NCBI RefSeq assembly: GCF_009496005.1
Contig: NZ_WIBF01000006.1
Span: 161,390-225,389, forward strand
Length of the DNA stretch: 64,000 bases
Source: Tritonibacter litoralis
GTDB lineage: Bacteria; Pseudomonadota; Alphaproteobacteria; Rhodobacterales; Rhodobacteraceae
Reading direction: 5' to 3'
Part shown: one piece after another, positions 32,470 through 41,710 of the stretch
How the letters are laid out: every line of letters begins with the position of its first letter
How positions within the stretch are numbered: position 1 is the stretch's first letter
Translations under genes and position numbers: made by a program
The notes under the pieces: generated by a model
Databases searched by the model: none
Seen by the model: only the letters and a program-made list of their open reading frames with translations
What the model was told of the DNA's origin: nothing

Positions 32470-33387
32470 TCAGCTCACGCGCAGACGCGGATCCAGCCAG
32501 GCGTTCAGCACGTCAGCCAGGAAGGTGAAAAAGATATAGAAGGTCGAGAAAATCAGGATCAGCGCCTGCATCGTCGGCAAGTCATTGCGCGAGATCGACT
32601 CCCACGCCAGATAGCCCGCTCCATGCAGCGCAAAGATCGACTCCACCACGATGGACCCTCCCAGCATAAATCCCATCTGCACCGCAGCCAGGCTGACAAC
32701 CGGAATGATCGCATTGCGCAGCGCATGTTTGAACATGATCTTGCGCGTCCCCAGCCCTTTTGCGCGGGCGGTGCGGATGTAATCAGCGGAAAGCACCTCA
32801 ATCATGCCCGCACGGGTCAGACGCATGATGGCAGGCGTTGCATAGTAGCCCAGCACCACAGTTGGCAGGATGAAGTGGCGCCATGTCTCATTGCCCGAGG
32901 CCGGAACCAGCCCGAGGTTGATGGAGAAAATCACCACCAGAATAAGGCCAAACCAAAAGGACGGGATTGCCTGCCCCACAACCGAGATCAACAGCGCCGC
33001 ACGGTCGATCAGCGAATTCGGGCGCGCCGCCGCCGCCACCCCCATCGGGATGGCCAGAACCAAAGCAAAGGTGATCGCCGACAGACCCAATCGCATGGTC
33101 ACCGACAAGCGATCCGCAATAAGCTCGGTCACCGGCAGATCGAAATACCAGGACATGCCCAGATCGCCCTGCACCGCGTTCCTCAACCAGTCGAGATATT
33201 GGATAGGTAGGGGGCGGTCGAAGCCGAAGCGTTCGTTTATCGCCGCAATATCCTGTTGCGACGCGTTCTCACCGGCGATGGCCACCGCCGGATCCCCGGC
33301 CAGGAACAGCAGGCTGAAACTGATTGCAGAAACAGTAAGCGCCACAAGGAGAGCAAGCCCCAGGCGCTTAAGGATGAACATGAGCAT
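32470..33387 (-). CDS. peptide ABC transporter permease, DppB type
   Basis: A 305-residue inner-membrane permease with six helices. The N-terminal helix (FILKRLGLALLVALTVSAIS), the GFDRPLPIQYLDWLRNAVQG segment and the EAA loop (DYIRTARAKGLGTRKIMFKH) match DppB/OppB. It follows the binding-protein gene after 72 bases and forms the channel with the DppC partner. Confidence 0.94.
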   Translation of the reverse strand: MLMFILKRLGLALLVALTVSAISFSLLFLAGDPAVAIAGENASQQDIAAINERFGFDRPLPIQYLDWLRNAVQGDLGMSWYFDLPVTELIADRLSVTMRLGLSAITFALVLAIPMGVAAAARPNSLIDRAALLISVVGQAIPSFWFGLILVVIFSINLGLVPASGNETWRHFILPTVVLGYYATPAIMRLTRAGMIEVLSADYIRTARAKGLGTRKIMFKHALRNAIIPVVSLAAVQMGFMLGGSIVVESIFALHGAGYLAWESISRNDLPTMQALILIFSTFYIFFTFLADVLNAWLDPRLRVS

Positions 33388-33459
33388 TGGAATAGCCCTT
33401 ATTTAGGAGGGTCAGCGTGGTCGGCCCCCATAGGGGACCGATCGTTGGCTGCGGTAGAA

Positions 33460-34971
33460 TTAGTTCCAGGAGATGTCGAAGAAACGCACGATCTCGTCGT
33501 TGGTTGGCGTATAGGCCACATCTGGGGACATCACGTAGTTCACGTTGTACGTCCACAGCGGAACCCAATAGGCCTCATCCGCAATCTTTTTCAGCGCTTT
33601 GGAATATAGGCCCTTACGCTTTTCCTTGTCGCCGGTTGAATCCGCTTCCTTGATCCAATCGATTACTTCCGCGTCCATGGCATCATCCAGCACACCGCCG
33701 GTGAAGAATTCGCCTGTGATCGCCGAGGCATCCGCCAGCGAGTAAGATCCCCAGGTCTGGAAGGAAATCGCCACTTCATCCTTGGTACGCTTTTCACGCA
33801 GGGCCGCATATTTCAGATAGTTGAAGTTGGTGGTGATACCGACTTCGTTGAGGAAGCCCATCATTGCTTCGGCATAGGGGCGGTTGCGATAGGCGTAAAA
33901 ATCAATCTCGAAGCCGTCCGGATACCCGGCTTCTGCCAGTAAGGCCTTTGCCTTTTCAGGATCATAGTCATAGGAGGTCAGGTCCTGCTCGCATCCAAAC
34001 TGGATCGGCGCGCAGGCCGAGTTCACAACAATCGACGAGCCTTTGACCAACGCATCCACAATCGCCTGACGGTCAATCGCGTGATAGATCGCCTGACGGA
34101 CCAGCTTGTTGGTCATCGGACCTTCGGGGTCCACCGAACCGGCGGCGTCCATTGCGATGTAACCAATCCGCATCGCTTGCGCGTTTTCAACGTTGTATTT
34201 GCCCAGGCCATCCAGCTTTTCGGTTTGATCCGCCGGTACATTCCACAGGTAGTCCAGCTCACCGTTGAACAGCTCTGCCACTTGGGTGTTGATGTCCGGA
34301 ATGGTTTCGATATCAATCTTGCCGATAGAGCCTTTGCCCTTGGGGCCACCGAAATAGTTGTCATTCAGCTCCAGCAAATAATGCTTGCCCGGCTCCAGCT
34401 CCGCCATTTTATAGGGTCCAGTGCCAATTGGCTTCAACGCCATGCCTGCGGGGCCAACCTCTTCGTAATATTCATTCGGGTAAATCACCACCGGACCTGC
34501 CAGGAACTCTTCAGCCGGTGGGAACGGAGCCTTTAGGATGATGCGAACAGTGTAATCATCCACCTTCTCGGCGTGATCCATCCATGAGACGTTTTTGACA
34601 ACTTTGACGTTTGAGTCCGGGTTGGTGACATAGTTTACCGTATACACAACGTCATCGGCGTTGAACGGTTCACCGTTATGGAAGGTTACACCTTCGCGCA
34701 GCTTCAGCTCCAGCGTAACATCGTCGACCCAGGTCCATTCGGTTGCCAGATTGCCCTTGTATTCGCCTGAAACCGGATCACGATACAGCAGACTGTCCCA
34801 CAGAGCACGCGCCAGCAGAATACCTTCACGAGCGGAGTTGTAATAAATGTCTACGGACTCCAGCTCACGCTGAAAGGCCATTTTCAGGGTGTCGTCGGCT
34901 TTGCCAGCCAGGGCACCGGTCGTTGCGGTTGCCGCAATTGCTGTGCTGGCAAGCAATGTCTTAAAGTTCAT
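33460..34971 (-). CDS. peptide ABC transporter substrate-binding protein
   Basis: A 503-residue periplasmic binding protein of family SBP_bac_5. The first 22 residues form a signal peptide (MNFKTLLASTAIAATATTGA and LAG). Family patterns are VTFHNGEPFNADDVVYTVNY and KLVRQAIYHAIDRQAIVDALV. GAGGATG precedes the ATG. As the first gene of the operon it gives specificity for uptake; with a gamma-glutamyltransferase and an M20 peptidase downstream, a gamma-glutamyl peptide or glutathione-like ligand is a reasonable guess. Confidence 0.95.
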   Translation of the reverse strand: MNFKTLLASTAIAATATTGALAGKADDTLKMAFQRELESVDIYYNSAREGILLARALWDSLLYRDPVSGEYKGNLATEWTWVDDVTLELKLREGVTFHNGEPFNADDVVYTVNYVTNPDSNVKVVKNVSWMDHAEKVDDYTVRIILKAPFPPAEEFLAGPVVIYPNEYYEEVGPAGMALKPIGTGPYKMAELEPGKHYLLELNDNYFGGPKGKGSIGKIDIETIPDINTQVAELFNGELDYLWNVPADQTEKLDGLGKYNVENAQAMRIGYIAMDAAGSVDPEGPMTNKLVRQAIYHAIDRQAIVDALVKGSSIVVNSACAPIQFGCEQDLTSYDYDPEKAKALLAEAGYPDGFEIDFYAYRNRPYAEAMMGFLNEVGITTNFNYLKYAALREKRTKDEVAISFQTWGSYSLADASAITGEFFTGGVLDDAMDAEVIDWIKEADSTGDKEKRKGLYSKALKKIADEAYWVPLWTYNVNYVMSPDVAYTPTNDEIVRFFDISWN

Positions 34972-35327
34972 TGTTCATCCTCTCTGTCGAATCTGGCGCA
35001 GCTGTTTTTGTGTTCTCGTTCTGCATCTTGTATACAATGATCGAATTCAGTATTCGGTCAAGAAGAGAGTATGTATGCACAAATAATCTCGATGAGCTGC
35101 ATGGTTCTGCCCTTAAATTGGACAAAGTACCGCAGACGGCCGATTTCGAGGCGGACAGAAACTGAACGCAACCTGGCTGGCAACAGAACTCAATGCACCC
35201 CGCACAGCATTGCCCGAGGCCATCGTCCTCCTGTATCGACTATAGAAGCGATTGAAATACCGCATGACGTTGAGTGCATGACACCCAACGAGCCACATGC
35301 AAATTTCATCTGGATGTGAGGGCGTTT
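34972..35327. other. intergenic region with promoter of the peptide operon
   Basis: These 356 bases separate the aldolase gene end from the binding-protein start. Apart from the promoter and palindrome at 35028-35061, I see nothing: short frames on both strands have no family or ribosome site. No regulator gene is adjacent, so the operator may be served from elsewhere. Confidence 0.5.
35028..35061 (-). promoter_or_regulatory. promoter with TTGTATACAA operator before binding-protein gene
   Basis: On the minus strand, TTGACC (35056-35061) lies 18 bases before a perfect 10-bp palindrome TTGTATACAA (35028-35037) that would overlap the -10 element. The palindrome resembles operators of GntR/FadR-type repressors. 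The start codon is about 57 bases further on. Confidence 0.5.
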
Positions 35328-36077
35328 CTACCCGCCTTTAACTGGTAAAAGGCTGGACGCGGCGCTTTTCAGCATGGATTGATCTGAGCCGCAAACGAAC
35401 AGTGTTACGCCCTTGGCATGCCAATCCGGAATGTGCGCAGCATTTCCAACAAACAGACCAATCGCCTTGTCATGTTTCTGCCCCGCGGCCACGATGCGGA
35501 GTATAGCCTCATCCAGCGCGTCCGAAGGATAGCCGACCTGCATAGACTGCGCCAGATCGGCAGGGCCGATAAAGAGCATATCAACGTCATCAATGGCGGC
35601 GATGTCATCCAGATGATCCAACGCGCTGGCGTCCTCGATCTGAACCATCGCAACGCTGGAGGCATCGCAGTTGTGTTGATAGTCCTGTATCGTCATACCG
35701 CCGTAGTTTCCGGCGCGGGGGGATGGGGAAAGCCCGCGTTTGCCACGTGAAAACCGAACCGCATCGCAGACCGCCTCGGCGTCAGTGCGGTCCATCACAT
35801 GGGGCACCATGACCCCGGCCACTCCCAAATCCAGAAGTGGCGCAATCCAATCACGGGATGTGCCCCAGCGACGGGACAGTATTGGCATCCCGGCCGCACG
35901 TGACGCCAGTGCCATCATGTCCATCTGAGCAATGCCAATCGGAGCATGTTCCTGATCAACGACCGCAAAATCCAACCCTGCCTCTCCCAGGATTTCCACA
36001 ATTTGCGGGGCCGGTGTTTTGATGAATGTTCCGATCAAAAGATCTTTGGCTTCGATGCGGGATCTGAGATCTTGCAT
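35328..36077 (-). CDS. HpcH/HpaI family aldolase
   Basis: A 249-residue class II aldolase/lyase with a TIM barrel. FAVVDQEHAPIG holds the catalytic His, PILSRRWG the substrate Arg, and VQIEDASA (Glu) with FIGPADLAQSM (Asp) the metal ligands. Members cleave 4-hydroxy-2-oxoacids to pyruvate and an aldehyde. It is the last gene of the TRAP-linked operon, ten bases after the DUF6282-like gene. The exact substrate is unknown. Confidence 0.9.
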   Translation of the reverse strand: MQDLRSRIEAKDLLIGTFIKTPAPQIVEILGEAGLDFAVVDQEHAPIGIAQMDMMALASRAAGMPILSRRWGTSRDWIAPLLDLGVAGVMVPHVMDRTDAEAVCDAVRFSRGKRGLSPSPRAGNYGGMTIQDYQHNCDASSVAMVQIEDASALDHLDDIAAIDDVDMLFIGPADLAQSMQVGYPSDALDEAILRIVAAGQKHDKAIGLFVGNAAHIPDWHAKGVTLFVCGSDQSMLKSAASSLLPVKGG

Positions 36078-36087
36078 TCTTGCCTCC

Positions 36088-37023
36088 TCAGTCGTTCAGG
36101 CCGATGACATCGGCAGCGTTTTTGGCCATCATCTGGCGGATTTCGTCATCCGAACAGCCAAGCGCGAGACAGGTCGCAACCCCGCGCTGGAACCCATGCA
36201 ACGGTGTCAGCGTTCCGACCTGTCCCAGATCAGAGCACAAGATTGTACGTTCCGCGCCGACCAAATCGATAAAGGCGCGCAGCTCGTCGTTGGTGCGGGT
36301 CCTGAACTTGGACCCTTCGACAAAGAACGCCAGCGAATGTTCGACAAAGGCGCCCATATCCGCGATTTCCTTGGTGTCCTCCATCGAGGCGCCGACAATG
36401 TCCTCGGGATGGGTAAAGATCAGCCGCTCAACCCCGCGTTTGCGCGCCTCGGCAAAGACGGTCTTGGTTTCCGAGACGTGAATATGGCCGCTGGCAAGCG
36501 CCATACCGGTGGCGGCCATCACATCCAACAGGTCAAGAACTTCGGGCCGCAGCTTGCCGTTTTCAAACAGTGGCACTGGCGTAGCCGGGCGTATTTTCTG
36601 GGTCGAGGCCGGATGCGCCCAGCCTGAGGACTTCTCCCATTCCAGATGGTTCTCGGCGGCCAGGGTCGGCAGCCAGACAATCCGCCCCCCCATCGCGCCT
36701 GTGTGTTCGACCGCATAGGGGTTGATGCCGCCCACCACATTATTCAGCACGATTCCCGAAAACACCTTGGTTTTGAGGTCCGGATAATGATCCGTAATCA
36801 TCCGCGCGCAGATCACGCCGGAATAGTCGTGATCCTTGGTGACCATCGCGGCAAAGCCGTTTTCCGAATATATGCGCGCCAGGTCCAGATGATCTACCGC
36901 ACGCGGCGCGATAGAGGGGCCGGAATGCACATGTGGGTCAACCGCGCCGGTCAGGAGCTCGGCGATGCGCGCTGACTCTCTGGTTTCGATCTGTTCAATC
37001 TTGCTATTTTCTGGCTCGCTCAT
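36088..37023 (-). CDS. DUF6282-like amidohydrolase-fold protein
   Basis: A 311-residue protein with metal-hydrolase features: DPHVHSG (HxH, about residues 29-33), TKDHDYSG, ALASGHIHVSE, LIFTHPEDIVG and LCSDLGQVGTL. These fit a TIM-barrel amidohydrolase or lactonase of a poorly studied family that I believe is DUF6282. Start at 37023 is supported by AAAGGAGG seven bases upstream; the longer frame is discarded. It sits between a quinone-reductase-like gene and an aldolase in one catabolic operon. Confidence 0.75.
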   Translation of the reverse strand: MSEPENSKIEQIETRESARIAELLTGAVDPHVHSGPSIAPRAVDHLDLARIYSENGFAAMVTKDHDYSGVICARMITDHYPDLKTKVFSGIVLNNVVGGINPYAVEHTGAMGGRIVWLPTLAAENHLEWEKSSGWAHPASTQKIRPATPVPLFENGKLRPEVLDLLDVMAATGMALASGHIHVSETKTVFAEARKRGVERLIFTHPEDIVGASMEDTKEIADMGAFVEHSLAFFVEGSKFRTRTNDELRAFIDLVGAERTILCSDLGQVGTLTPLHGFQRGVATCLALGCSDDEIRQMMAKNAADVIGLND

Positions 37024-37069
37024 GTCCGGGCCTCCTTTCCCATAGGGGTTGATGTGCTTTGGGCGGGCT

Positions 37070-37798
37070 TTATCCTTTGTGCGCCCAGGCGCCGTCGGGG
37101 ACACTGTCAAGGGCGGTGCGCCAAGCGTCGCTGCGTTCACAAGGCTGTTCAGCCAGCGTCAGTGCGGCCTGGGTGGCGGCAGATAAATAGGACTGGCGCG
37201 CGGCGTCATCAGTGCGCGGCACGCCATAGCTGACAACCGGTTCGGAGACGTCAAAGCCCATATATTCCAGCGCCAGTTTGCGGACCGGCATCAAGAGCGG
37301 GCCAATCGGGCCATAGGAGCCGTCGTGGGAAAACCGCTCGGGCGTGCCGCCGGTGGTGACGCTGATCATGGCGCGGCGACCGCGGAACAGGCCGGTGTCA
37401 AAGCGCCGCCCGTCGACATAGGCAAACCCATAGCTCAGCACCCGGTCAATCCAGCCTTTCATCAGCGCGGGCGGCCCCCCCCACCACAGTGGAAATTGTA
37501 GGATCAGATTGTCGGCTTCGGCCACGCGCGCCTGTTCCCGCGCGATATCAGCGGCAAAGCCGTTATGACGCGCCGCATGGGCCTGTTCAGCCTGAATGTG
37601 GAACTGGTCCGGGTCGGCCATGTCAAGCATGTCGTGGCGACCAATATCGGCGCGGAACCCTTCGGCGGCCAGATCGGACACCGTTACCTGATGCCCGGCT
37701 TTGCCCAGCTCTTTGGCCATGGCTCCGGCCAATGCATGATTAAATGAACCCGGCGCGGGATGGGCCACGACAATCAGAATGTTGCGCGTGTTGGGCAT
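37070..37798 (-). CDS. NAD(P)H quinone oxidoreductase, flavodoxin-like
   Basis: A 242-residue flavoprotein of the NQO1/MdaB type. ILIVVAHPAPGSFNHALAGA forms the FMN/FAD phosphate loop region, LILQFPLWWGGPPALMKGWI is the family signature, and ISVTTGGTPERFS completes the flavin site. It would reduce quinones or other electrophiles by two electrons. It starts three bases after the BKACE stop, so it is part of the TRAP-linked operon. Confidence 0.9.
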   Translation of the reverse strand: MPNTRNILIVVAHPAPGSFNHALAGAMAKELGKAGHQVTVSDLAAEGFRADIGRHDMLDMADPDQFHIQAEQAHAARHNGFAADIAREQARVAEADNLILQFPLWWGGPPALMKGWIDRVLSYGFAYVDGRRFDTGLFRGRRAMISVTTGGTPERFSHDGSYGPIGPLLMPVRKLALEYMGFDVSEPVVSYGVPRTDDAARQSYLSAATQAALTLAEQPCERSDAWRTALDSVPDGAWAHKG

Positions 37799-37801
37799 CG
37801 A

Positions 37802-38731
37802 CTAGAACTCCACCCGATCGGCGCCCTTGAGGTTCAGCATGGCGCGCGCCTCATCCGGCGACGCAATTTCAAAGCCCAGGCTTTCGGCCAGCTCACGCGC
37901 GGTGCGGACTTGTTGTGCGTTGCTGGTGGCCAATTCGCCGCGTTTGGCAAAGAGCGAGTCTTCCAGCCCGACGCGCATGTTCCCACCCAGCAACAGCGAT
38001 TGCAGCGCGACCGGCATCTGGTGGCGTCCCGCTCCCAGAACCGACCAGTGGTAGTCTTCACCAAACAGCCGATCTGCAGTGCGGCGCATATGGGCGACAT
38101 CTTCTGGATGGGCGCCAATGCCGCCCAAAATACCAAAGACGCTCTGCACAAAAAACGGCGGTTTGACCAAGCCGCGCTGCACAAAATGGTGCAGCGTGTA
38201 GAGATGGCCGATGTCATAGCATTCCACTTCGAACCTTGTGCCACTGGCCGAACAGGTATTCAGAACATGTTCAATCTCGGCAAAGCTATTGTGGAAAATA
38301 CGCGAGCGTGACCCTTCGATAAAATCTCTTTCCCAGTCGAACTTGAAGTCCTTCATCTTGTCCAACAACGGGTAGAATCCAAAATTCATCGTGCCCATAT
38401 TCAACGACGCGATTTCGGGCTGGAAAGTTGCGGCGGGACGCAGTCGCTCTTCGACACTCATCTGGGGCGACCCGCCGGTGGTGATGTTTATGATCACATC
38501 CGAGCGTTGTTTTATCACCTTCAGGAAGGGCTCAAATCGCTCTGGAGATTGGTCAGGGCGCCCGGTTTCAGGGTCACGGGCATGCAAGTGCACAATCGCT
38601 GCCCCGGCCTCTCGCGCCTCCAGTGCGGCAGTGGCGATTTCTTCTGCGGTGATCGGCAAATGCGGCGACATGGACGGGGTGTGAATACCGCCAGTGACTG
38701 CGCATGTGATGATGATTTTACGTTTTGTCAT
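37802..38731 (-). CDS. beta-keto acid cleavage enzyme (BKACE, DUF849)
   Basis: A 309-residue TIM-barrel enzyme. IVHLHARDPETGRPDQSPER carries the zinc-binding HxH and the general family signature; NITTGGSPQMSVEERL, FEVECYDIGHL and SVFGILGGIG complete it. BKACE enzymes react a beta-keto acid with acetyl-CoA to give acetoacetate and a CoA ester. The TRAP genes upstream imply that the substrate is derived from an imported acid. Which of the BKACE subfamilies it belongs to cannot be told here. Confidence 0.93.
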   Translation of the reverse strand: MTKRKIIITCAVTGGIHTPSMSPHLPITAEEIATAALEAREAGAAIVHLHARDPETGRPDQSPERFEPFLKVIKQRSDVIINITTGGSPQMSVEERLRPAATFQPEIASLNMGTMNFGFYPLLDKMKDFKFDWERDFIEGSRSRIFHNSFAEIEHVLNTCSASGTRFEVECYDIGHLYTLHHFVQRGLVKPPFFVQSVFGILGGIGAHPEDVAHMRRTADRLFGEDYHWSVLGAGRHQMPVALQSLLLGGNMRVGLEDSLFAKRGELATSNAQQVRTARELAESLGFEIASPDEARAMLNLKGADRVEF

Positions 38732-38738
38732 GTGGTCC

Positions 38739-40013
38739 TCAGAACAGGGCGCGCGGGATGAAAAGGGTCAGTTGCGGGATCAGCGCGATCAGAGCCAATA
38801 CACATAGGCAGATCCCCACCAGCGGCAGAGCCTCGCGGATGACCCGTGTCACTGGCTCTCCAGAAATAGCCGACGCAATGAACAGAAGGATACCGACCGG
38901 CGGTGTCGCCATGCCGATCACGACATTCAGCACGACAACCGTTCCGAACTGCACCGGGTCCATGCCAATCAGAACCTGCATTTTCAGCAGGATCGGCATG
39001 GTCAGGATCAGGATCGAGATCGGCTCAAGAAACATGCCCAGCGCCAAAAGGAAAATGTTCAGCAACAGCAGGATAAGCCAGGGGTTCTCGGTGATCTGAA
39101 GCATGGCTTCAGCGATCAGGGTCGGGACCTGCTCAAGCGTAAAGACAAAGGACACAATGCTTGCCATCGAGGTGATGAACAAGATCGAGGCCGACACAAG
39201 CGCCGTGGCAATCAACGCGTTCCAGACGCGTTCAACCGTCAGGTCCTTATAGATAAACCCGATGACCAGCGCATAGGCGACAGCGACCGCCGCGGCCTCG
39301 GTTGGGGTAAAGATACCGGCCTTAATCCCAACCAGAATGATCAGCGGCAAGATGAGGGCTGGCAAGGTGCGCCGGGTGGCCGCCAACCGCTCGGCCAGCC
39401 CCATTTTTTCGGTGACGGGAAAGCCGTCGCGCCGGGCACGCCAGCTGGCATAGATCAACAGGCCAGAGGCAATGGCGATGCCGGGCACAACCCCGGCCAG
39501 GAACAACTGACCGATCGACGCCCCAGAGAGAACGCCGTAGATAATCATGGTGATCGAGGGCGGAATGATCGGCCCCATGACCGAGCTCACGGCGATCAGC
39601 GCGGCGGCATAGGCCGGGGGCATGCCTTGTTTCGACATAGTGGGGATCAGGATGGTGCCGAGCGCCGAAGCCTCTGCAGTCGCACTGCCGGAAATTCCCG
39701 CAAAAAAGCCCGAAGACAGGATCGATACCGACGACATGCCGCCACGCCGATGTCCAACCATGGCACGGGCGAAGTTGACGATCCGGTCCGTCACGCCGCC
39801 GACATTCATCAACGATCCTGCCAGGAGGAAAAGAGGGATGGTCAGCAAAACGAATTGATCAATGCCCGCGATCATCCGCTGCGGCAGCATCAATGCCATC
39901 ATGCCATTGCCCGACAGATATAGATAGGCCGTACCCCCAATCCCTAGAGCAAGCGCAATGGGAATGCCGCTGGCCAACAAACCCGCAAAGACCACAAAGA
40001 AACTGCCCATCAA
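38739..40013 (-). CDS. TRAP transporter large permease (DctM)
   Basis: A 424-residue membrane protein with about 12 helices. LFLLAGSLMNVGGVTDRIV, GGMSSVSILSSGFFAGISGS, PIIPPSITMIIYGVLSGASI and FTPTEAAAVAVAYALVIG are DctM signatures. It uses the sodium gradient to import the ligand handed over by the binding protein. It overlaps the small permease gene by four bases and precedes BKACE by seven. Confidence 0.95.
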   Translation of the reverse strand: MMGSFFVVFAGLLASGIPIALALGIGGTAYLYLSGNGMMALMLPQRMIAGIDQFVLLTIPLFLLAGSLMNVGGVTDRIVNFARAMVGHRRGGMSSVSILSSGFFAGISGSATAEASALGTILIPTMSKQGMPPAYAAALIAVSSVMGPIIPPSITMIIYGVLSGASIGQLFLAGVVPGIAIASGLLIYASWRARRDGFPVTEKMGLAERLAATRRTLPALILPLIILVGIKAGIFTPTEAAAVAVAYALVIGFIYKDLTVERVWNALIATALVSASILFITSMASIVSFVFTLEQVPTLIAEAMLQITENPWLILLLLNIFLLALGMFLEPISILILTMPILLKMQVLIGMDPVQFGTVVVLNVVIGMATPPVGILLFIASAISGEPVTRVIREALPLVGICLCVLALIALIPQLTLFIPRALF

Positions 40014-40579
40014 GACGCCCCTTCAGACGGTGCAAGGCCGTCGTTTCCTTGATTTTCTATGAATTCAGGGTGAAACCGCGTGATCAGATCTGCGACAACA
40101 TGCAACGCCATTAAGGACAGACCAACCGTAACCGACACGTAGACCCAGCGGATCGACAACCCCAGCGGTTCGCCAGCCAGCGACTCCCAGATGAAATCCA
40201 GCGCCGGGATTGTCTGGCGATCAAAACGTGAGGCAAAGTCATAGCCATGCCACGCGATCAGCCCCAAAAAGAACAGGATTGGCACCGCCATCACCGCGCT
40301 GAGCAGCCATTTCCCGCGCGGCGGCAGATGCGTGGGCAGAAAGTCCAGCGCGACAAATTCACCACGACTATAGGCCAGGCCTAGCACCAGAAAGGTCTGC
40401 CAGATCAACAGATAGCGGCACAGCTCTTCGGCCCAAATCAGCGAGTCACCAAGCACGTAGCGGGCGCAAACCTGCGCGACCATAATGCCAACAATCAGCG
40501 CCATGCACAGGCCCGCCAAAACACGCACGGTCCGGATATAGACACGGATGATCAAAGGATGAGGGGACACAGATGTCAT
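40010..40579 (-). CDS. TRAP transporter small permease (DctQ)
   Basis: A 189-residue, four-helix membrane protein. RYVLGDSLIWAEELCRYLLI is the DctQ hallmark. I start it at ATG 40579, preceded by AAGGCAG, since the longer frame would add a basic non-family stretch. It pairs with the large permease. Confidence 0.9.
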   Translation of the reverse strand: MTSVSPHPLIIRVYIRTVRVLAGLCMALIVGIMVAQVCARYVLGDSLIWAEELCRYLLIWQTFLVLGLAYSRGEFVALDFLPTHLPPRGKWLLSAVMAVPILFFLGLIAWHGYDFASRFDRQTIPALDFIWESLAGEPLGLSIRWVYVSVTVGLSLMALHVVADLITRFHPEFIENQGNDGLAPSEGAS

Positions 40580-40641
40580 AATCTGCCTTTCGAGTTGCGC
40601 CCCGCGCGGTTTCAGACCGCGCGGAGAGTGGACTGCGGCGG

Positions 40642-41634
40642 TCAACCGGCGGCGGCGACCAATTCAGCAATCAGCGGATCCTTAGCCGCCCAATCTGCGG
40701 TCATACCCGACACCTTGGTGCGCATCGCATCCAGATCCGTCAGCTCCAGCACTTCGACCCCCTTAGCTTTGAGCGTCTCGCGCCCCTCGGCGTCCTGGGT
40801 TTTGGCATAGTTCAACGTGGCGGTTACCGAACGGCGACCGGCCTCGGTCACGGCGGCTTTTTCTTCGTCGTTCAGCGTGTTCCAATACCGGTCCGACATG
40901 ATGGTTGTCATGTGCCAAGGGTAATGGCCCGTCAGGGTGAAGTGCTTGCCGACCTCCCACAGGTTTTCGCCCAGCATCGACGAAACATTGATTTCTACCG
41001 CATCCAGAACACCTGTTTCCAGCGCGCCATAGATTTCGCCATAGGGCAAACCGACAGGGGAAGTTCCAAGCGTCTCCCAAATCTGTTTGTGCAGCGGCAC
41101 CGGAACGATGCGGGTTTTCAGACCCGACAGATCATTCAGCGAGGCTACAGGGTCTTTCACGGACAGGAAATGTCGTTGACCAGTGTCGGCGGTGGCGAGG
41201 CTGACCAACCCCGCATTGTGCAGATCGTCTTGAATTTTCAAGCCAACCTCGCCCAGTGCCAATTCGCCAAAATGGTCGTAATCCCGCACAAGGAAAGGCA
41301 ACTGCCAGGCGCTCATCGCTTGGCGACCGGTGACCAAAGGAATAAGCACGCCCGACACGGCCGTAACATCCATTGTTCCGGCAACAGTGCCTTCCAGCAG
41401 TTGTTTGTCGCCGCCCAACTGACGGTTGGGAAAGATGTTGATGTTGAATGCACCGGGCAAAAGCTCTTCGAGAGTTTCGGCAAAGCTTGTAGCCAGCTTG
41501 TGGCCAGGGTGCACTTCGTTTGCCGCATGTGCGATCTTCATGGATTTGCCCGCAGCTCGCGCGACGTGTGGCGCGGCCAGGCTTCCTGCAATGGCGGCTG
41601 TGCCAGTCTGCAAAAGGGTTCTTCTTGTGATCAT
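40642..41634 (-). CDS. TRAP transporter substrate-binding protein (DctP), Tat-type signal
   Basis: A 330-residue periplasmic binding protein. The signal peptide MITRRTLLQTGTAAIAGSLA carries a twin-arginine-like motif and ends near ARA (residue 27). Family features are FPNRQLGGDKQLLEGTVAGT and the ligand-binding Arg segment LKTRIVPVPLHKQIWETLG, with MLGENLWEVGKHFT later. Ligand is expected to be a small organic acid. It is the second gene of the IclR-controlled operon. Confidence 0.92.
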   Translation of the reverse strand: MITRRTLLQTGTAAIAGSLAAPHVARAAGKSMKIAHAANEVHPGHKLATSFAETLEELLPGAFNINIFPNRQLGGDKQLLEGTVAGTMDVTAVSGVLIPLVTGRQAMSAWQLPFLVRDYDHFGELALGEVGLKIQDDLHNAGLVSLATADTGQRHFLSVKDPVASLNDLSGLKTRIVPVPLHKQIWETLGTSPVGLPYGEIYGALETGVLDAVEINVSSMLGENLWEVGKHFTLTGHYPWHMTTIMSDRYWNTLNDEEKAAVTEAGRRSVTATLNYAKTQDAEGRETLKAKGVEVLELTDLDAMRTKVSGMTADWAAKDPLIAELVAAAG

Positions 41635-41710
41635 CGGTCTCTCCTCCCAAGTGATCGATTGGTTCCGATTTTCCGCCGGGTTGTCCCCCGGTGATGTCGG
41701 TTTGGTGCCG

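Noticed and set aside
31759..33210. Long + strand open frame of 483 codons
   Set aside because: It is antisense to the two peptide permease genes, which have strong family motifs. The translation is rich in His, Arg and Gln and matches no family.
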